Below are positions 59,161-63,233 of a DNA stretch of 63,233 nucleotides, in pieces. Source of the DNA: Neobacillus dielmonensis. Lineage in GTDB: Bacteria > Bacillota > Bacilli > Bacillales > Cytobacillaceae. The DNA lies in assembly GCF_000612665.1 (NCBI RefSeq), contig NZ_HG942081.1, forward strand, positions 1-63,233. The letters run 5' to 3'. The notes under the pieces are model-generated. The model did no database searches. It was not told where the DNA came from and saw nothing but the letters and a program-made list of their open reading frames with translations. The translations under genes and the position numbers were made by a program. Position 1 is the stretch's first letter, and each line of letters begins with the position of its first letter.

Positions 59161-62100
59161 GCCAATCTACCTCCTTCAGTTTTCGGATCACTACATTTAA
59201 ATCACGCTGATTTCCGGTCGGGCCGTAATAGTTAAATCCATAGCTTAGCTGTGCATAGCCGCCAATCATATGGGTGGGCTTTACATGGATACGGGTTGGG
59301 CTGTTATGGGTGCCCCCGCGATTATTAGTTAATTTCGTGCCAGGCACGTTAATGTGCCGATCTTGCGCATGGTGCATAAACGCCATCCCTCTTGGAATCC
59401 GGTGCGAGACAACCGCTCTAGCGACAACGACACCATTTCGGTTGAAGCATTCGATCCAATCATTATCGTTAATGTCTGCTTCAGCGGCATCATCTTTATT
59501 CATCCAAACCGTAGGGCCGCCGCGGAATAGGGTGAGCATTGGCTGAGAATCGAAGTACATGCTGTGAACTGACCATTTATTATGCGGTGTTAAATAGTTT
59601 AAAATGATTTCTTTGCCTTCTACGGCCGGGCGATTTTTTCTAAATGGTTTTGGCTGGAGAATCGGCTTAAAGGTGGCCATCGCTTCACCAAATTCTTGCA
59701 TCATTTCATGGTCAACGTAAAAAGATTGTCTGCCGGTAATCGTCCGCCACGGAATCAACCGTTCCACATTGGTGGTAAACGGCGAATAACGCCGGCCGCC
59801 TTTTTCCGAGCCACTGAAGGCAGGGGAGGTAATCACCGTTTTCGGCTGGGCGGTAATTTGCGCAAACGTAAAGCATTCTTCTTCGCGTTCTTCAGCCAAA
59901 TCCGCAAGTTCTAGGTCCGTTTGCTTCTCCAACGCTTTCCAGGCCTTTACCGCCATTTTTCCATTGGAAGTGGAGGAGAGGGTCAGGACCGCTTCCGCTG
60001 CACTCTTGGCTGACTCGATGTTTGGGCAGCCGTCAGCCACACCGCCTCGAACCGTACCAAGAACTTTCTTTAGCTTTTCGTATTCTTCCGCTGCCGACCA
60101 GTTGATGCCTTTAATTCCGTAAGGGGCCTTGTGAATGCCAGGTCCGAGCGACGTCATTTTGTCGTATATCAGTTTGTAATCCCGTTCCACCACATGGATT
60201 TGCGGCATTGTTTTTCCAGGAATCGGTTCACATTCCCCTTTGCTCCAATCCTTAATTATGCCAAGCGGCTGGGCAAGTTCTTGCGGCGTATCATGCTGCA
60301 ACGGTGTCGCCACCACTTCTTTAACGGGTCCCATCTCCAGTTCTGCTGCCATGTCGGAAACAGCTTTGGCAATTGATTTAAAGATATCCCAGTCGGATCG
60401 AGCTTCCCATGGTGTCGAGATGGCCGGATTAAATGGATGGATGAATGGATGCATATCCGTACTGTTTAAATCATGTTTCTCATACCAGGTGGCAGCTGGG
60501 AGAACCACATCAGAGTAGAGGGCTGTACCCGCCATTCTAAAGTCTAAATTGATGAGCAAATCCAGCTTTCCTACAGGTGCCTCGTCACGCCAGGTGATTT
60601 CTTCGGGTCTTAAGCTATCTTCGTCGTCATTGAGCAGGCCGTGGGTTGCGCCTAATAAATGTTTCAGGAAGTATTCATGTCCTTTGCCGGAGCTGGAAAT
60701 TAAGTTGGCCCGCCAGACAAACAAGTTTCTCGGGAAATTGACGGGACTGTCGGGATCTTCAATCGAGAATTGTAATTGTGTATTTTTTAAGCTGGCTGCC
60801 ACATAATTACCGATTTCTTCCGAAGTGTTCGCACCGGAATCTGTTGCTTCTTTATATAAATCAATGCCATTTTTATTAAAGGTTGGATAGGAAGGGAGCC
60901 ATCCGAGCCGCGCTGCCATTACATTGTAATCGGCATAGCTGTCATAACGCGCCTTTTTAAATAAAGGCGAAATATGCTCACTGACGGGTTGCTCCTCGTA
61001 CCGATATTGATCGGTTGCAAAATAGAAGAAGGAGGTACCGTTTTGTAATTTCGGCAATGATGACCAGTCTTTTGCATTCGCGATGGTTTGCCAGCCTTCT
61101 GCCGGACGAAGTTTTTCCTGGCCGACATAATGGGCCCAGCCGCCGCCATTGACACCTTGTGCCCCGACAAAAAGCACGAGGTTTAGCACTGCTCTGTAAA
61201 TCGTGTCTGAGTTAAACCAGTGGTTGATTCCTGCTCCCACAATAATCATCGAACGGCCATTGGTATCAATGGCATTTTGGGCAAATTCACGGGCAATCTG
61301 GATGACGAGTTCTTTCTTAACGCCGGTTATTTTTTCTTGCCAGCCCGGCGTGAATGGTGTCGATTCATCATAATCCTTCGCTGCCATTCCTCCGAAACCG
61401 CGGTCCACACCGTAGTTTGCGAGTGTTAAATCGTATACCGTGGTCGTATAAAAGACTTCGCCGTTGACTTCCACTTTTCTCATTGGAACTTTACGGTATA
61501 AAATCTCATTTCCTTCATGTGAAAAATAAGGGAGTTTCACGGTTGTGATTTCTTCTTCAATCCCTTGGAAAGATAATCTAGGATGAATGCTCTCACCGGT
61601 TTCTTCATCCTGCATTTTTAGATTCCATTTCGCTTTATCTTCCCATCTAGCCCCCATTGTTCCATTTGGGATTGATAATCGGCCATTTATGTCATTGAAC
61701 AAGACTGGTTTAAACTTACCATTTCCTAGGTTTTTACCAAGGTCGGCGGCATTTAAAAACCGGTCAGGGACAAATGTGCTGCCATCTTTTTTCAATGTGA
61801 CGACAAACGGGAAGTCGGTATATTGCTTTGCATAGTTAATGAAATAATCGTGTTGATGGTCGACGTAGAATTCTTTTAAAATCACATGACCCATGGCCAT
61901 GGCAAGTGCTCCGTCTGCGCCTTGCTTGACTTTCATCCAGTCATCCGCAAATTTCGTCGATTCGGCATAATCCGGACTTACAGAAACGACTTTGGTGCCC
62001 TTGTAGCGGACTTCCGCTAAAAAGTGAGCGTCCGGTGTCCGTGTTTGCGGCACGTTAGAGCCCCAAGTTAAAATATAGCCGGAATTGTACCAATCACTGC

Positions 62101-62830
62101 TTTCAGGCACATCGGTCTGATCACCCCAAATTTGCGGGGAGGCAGGGGGAAGGTCCGCATACCAATCGTAGAAGCTCAACATCGGGCCGCCAATCAGCGA
62201 CATGAATCGGGAGCCGGCTGCATGGCTGAGCATGGACATGGCGGGAATCGGCGAAAATCCGACATTTCGGTCTGGTCCATATTTAAGGACTGTATATAAA
62301 AGAGAAGCCGAGATGAGTTTCAGGACTTCAGACCAGTCTGCGCGCACAAGTCCGCCCTTTCCGCGGGCCTGTTTGTAGCTTTTTGCCTTTTCAGGATTCT
62401 CGACAATACTTTTCCAAGCGTCTAATGGATTGGAATAGTTCTTAAGGGCTTCCCTCCACATTTCTAATAAGATTGCGCGTACATACGGATATTTGACACG
62501 TAGCGGACTGTAAATATACCAGGAAAAACTGGCTCCTCGCGGACAGCCGCGCGGCTCAAAGTCTGGCATATCCGGTCCTGTTGACGGGTAGTCAAGCTGC
62601 TGACCTTCCCAAGTCACAATGCCATCCTTTACATAAATGTTCCAGCTGCATGAACCGGTACAGTTGACACCATGAGTGGAACGAACGATTTTATCATGCT
62701 GCCATCTTTGCCGATATGCCCGTTCCCAATCCCGGTTTTCATACGTGGTTTGGCTATGGTTGTTGGATTGTTTTTCAATAGGAGTTAAGTACTTTAAACG
62801 ATTTTGTAAGGGTGATCGTTTTTTCTTCAT
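59150..62830 (-). CDS. narG: Respiratory nitrate reductase alpha subunit NarG
   Basis: This 1226-residue molybdoenzyme reduces nitrate to nitrite on the cytoplasmic face of the membrane. FS0 cluster ligands appear as H53, C57, C61 (STHGVNCTGSCSW) and C96 (EPRGCPRG). The molybdenum-binding aspartate is in the ESSDWYNSGY segment near 235, followed by LTWGSNVPQTRTPDAHF. Length is typical. ATG 62830 follows AAAGGAGAG. The Fnr-like box about 110 bp upstream fits induction by oxygen limitation. Confidence 0.97.
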   Translation of the reverse strand: MKKKRSPLQNRLKYLTPIEKQSNNHSQTTYENRDWERAYRQRWQHDKIVRSTHGVNCTGSCSWNIYVKDGIVTWEGQQLDYPSTGPDMPDFEPRGCPRGASFSWYIYSPLRVKYPYVRAILLEMWREALKNYSNPLDAWKSIVENPEKAKSYKQARGKGGLVRADWSEVLKLISASLLYTVLKYGPDRNVGFSPIPAMSMLSHAAGSRFMSLIGGPMLSFYDWYADLPPASPQIWGDQTDVPESSDWYNSGYILTWGSNVPQTRTPDAHFLAEVRYKGTKVVSVSPDYAESTKFADDWMKVKQGADGALAMAMGHVILKEFYVDHQHDYFINYAKQYTDFPFVVTLKKDGSTFVPDRFLNAADLGKNLGNGKFKPVLFNDINGRLSIPNGTMGARWEDKAKWNLKMQDEETGESIHPRLSFQGIEEEITTVKLPYFSHEGNEILYRKVPMRKVEVNGEVFYTTTVYDLTLANYGVDRGFGGMAAKDYDESTPFTPGWQEKITGVKKELVIQIAREFAQNAIDTNGRSMIIVGAGINHWFNSDTIYRAVLNLVLFVGAQGVNGGGWAHYVGQEKLRPAEGWQTIANAKDWSSLPKLQNGTSFFYFATDQYRYEEQPVSEHISPLFKKARYDSYADYNVMAARLGWLPSYPTFNKNGIDLYKEATDSGANTSEEIGNYVAASLKNTQLQFSIEDPDSPVNFPRNLFVWRANLISSSGKGHEYFLKHLLGATHGLLNDDEDSLRPEEITWRDEAPVGKLDLLINLDFRMAGTALYSDVVLPAATWYEKHDLNSTDMHPFIHPFNPAISTPWEARSDWDIFKSIAKAVSDMAAELEMGPVKEVVATPLQHDTPQELAQPLGIIKDWSKGECEPIPGKTMPQIHVVERDYKLIYDKMTSLGPGIHKAPYGIKGINWSAAEEYEKLKKVLGTVRGGVADGCPNIESAKSAAEAVLTLSSTSNGKMAVKAWKALEKQTDLELADLAEEREEECFTFAQITAQPKTVITSPAFSGSEKGGRRYSPFTTNVERLIPWRTITGRQSFYVDHEMMQEFGEAMATFKPILQPKPFRKNRPAVEGKEIILNYLTPHNKWSVHSMYFDSQPMLTLFRGGPTVWMNKDDAAEADINDNDWIECFNRNGVVVARAVVSHRIPRGMAFMHHAQDRHINVPGTKLTNNRGGTHNSPTRIHVKPTHMIGGYAQLSYGFNYYGPTGNQRDLNVVIRKLKEVDWLED

Positions 62831-62907
62831 CAAAATCTCTCCTTTGCTATGGTTCTCTCATTGATTCAACTCGGGTCAATTACAGGAGTGAATGTTTATC
62901 TGGTTTA

Positions 62908-62951
62908 ACTGTATCAATGAGAATAAATACCAAACTGTTAAGTACTTCACA
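62908..62951 (-). promoter_or_regulatory. Fnr-like box and candidate -10 of the nar operon
   Basis: TGTTA, six bases and TCACA at 62936-62951 match the Bacillus Fnr consensus TGTGA-N6-TCACA with one mismatch. On the minus strand TACAGT at 62913-62908 is a fair -10 element, placing the box centre roughly 42 bp before the start point, as for Fnr-activated promoters. Confidence 0.65.
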
Positions 62952-63040
62952 TTTTGAACATTAGACACAAAATCGACATATTTTGAGGAGCCTGTGAAGA
63001 GGGCGGGGGTGTGGCTATTAATTAGTGGAGAAAATGAAAA

Positions 63041-63094
63041 AGCTGACTAATTAGTCAGCTCAGATTGTCGAGAAAGGTTATTTTTCTCGGCAAT
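63041..63094 (-). terminator. Double hairpin terminator near the right edge
   Basis: Read on the minus strand, ATTGCCGAGAAA pairs with TTTCTCGACAAT (12 bp, one wobble). This is followed at once by the palindrome AGCTGACTAATTAGTCAGCT and then TTTTTCATTTT. It probably ends a minus-strand gene lying right of the window. Confidence 0.7.
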
Positions 63095-63153
63095 TTTTCA
63101 TTTTACTTGAATTAAAATATGATTTTTAGAATTGATTATCGCCTGCAATGGGG

Positions 63154-63233
63154 CCTATTGATTTCCGCTCCAGGTGCTTCGCTTTCCGCGGGCGTGCCGG
63201 GGAGCCTCCTCGGCGCTTTAGCGCCTGCGGGGT
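63154..63233. repeat. Truncated dispersed Bacillus-type repeat at the right edge
   Basis: From CCTATTGATTTCCGCTCC onward the sequence turns GC-rich and self-complementary, with CGCTTTCCGCGGGC and the hairpin GGCGCTTTAGCGCC. This resembles a long repeat I recall scattered between genes in Bacillus species; it continues past the window. A deleted relative lies at 29003-29047. Confidence 0.6.

Noticed and set aside
1..63233. CRISPR arrays, tRNA, rRNA, prophage or intact insertion sequence
   Set aside because: No regular spacer-repeat arrays, tRNA-like cloverleaf ends, rRNA sequence, phage structural genes or transposase genes were seen on reading both strands.

Overview
The window looks like chromosome of a spore-forming Bacillaceae species, probably close to Neobacillus or Bacillus (inference). 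The signs are strong AGGAGG-type ribosome binding sites with frequent GTG and TTG starts, GerP-like spore genes, CcpA cre sites, Fnr boxes, an S-box-like leader and a dispersed repeat of a kind I recall from Bacillus. I see no rRNA, tRNA, CRISPR array, prophage or intact insertion sequence.

Layout. 1-12.4 kb holds mostly independent genes: an NhaC-family antiporter, a NifS/IscS-like cysteine desulfurase, an XRE regulator with two small membrane proteins, an APH-fold kinase, a UvrD-like helicase, a hydrolase, a methyltransferase, a threonine aldolase, a DAO-type flavoenzyme and a luciferase-like monooxygenase. 12.5-17.1 kb carries a lactate permease followed by a Baeyer-Villiger monooxygenase and an esterase, a pair suited to turning a ketone into an ester and hydrolysing it; a cre site precedes the monooxygenase. 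17.2-20.6 kb has EcsC, DUF3298 and HAD proteins and, unexpectedly, a full-length eukaryotic-type EndoU (XendoU) ribonuclease homologue. 20.8-25.8 kb is a tight three-gene candidate defence system: a coiled-coil protein, a McrB-like AAA+ NTPase and a McrC-like PD-(D/E)XK nuclease. 26.1-28.8 kb is a MacAB/YknXYZ-like export operon.

29.8-47.8 kb is an acyl-CoA catabolic island. It has a divergent TetR repressor, three intact acyl-CoA dehydrogenases (one lacking the usual catalytic Glu), enoyl-CoA hydratases, two SDR dehydrogenases, a thiolase, a class III CoA-transferase, a thioesterase and four acyl-CoA ligase genes. Three of the four ligases are broken: one is truncated and joined to a dehydrogenase fragment, and two carry frameshifts. 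A cre-like site and a candidate TetR operator lie in front of the first dehydrogenase.

47.9-50.3 kb has a decayed DUF3231 gene, another TetR regulator and a hemerythrin gene with an Fnr-like box. At 50.4 kb an S-box (SAM-I)-like leader precedes a small protein of unknown function. 51.0-53.6 kb is a spore locus with four small GerPA/GerPF-like genes, an Hsp20 protein and a GerPC-like protein. 53.7-56.3 kb has a SEC-C protein, a divergent CarD-MarR pair sharing a compact operator region, and a small zinc-ribbon-like protein. 56.4-62.8 kb is the respiratory nitrate reductase operon narGHJI on the minus strand, with an Fnr-like box upstream. The right edge enters a dispersed repeat.
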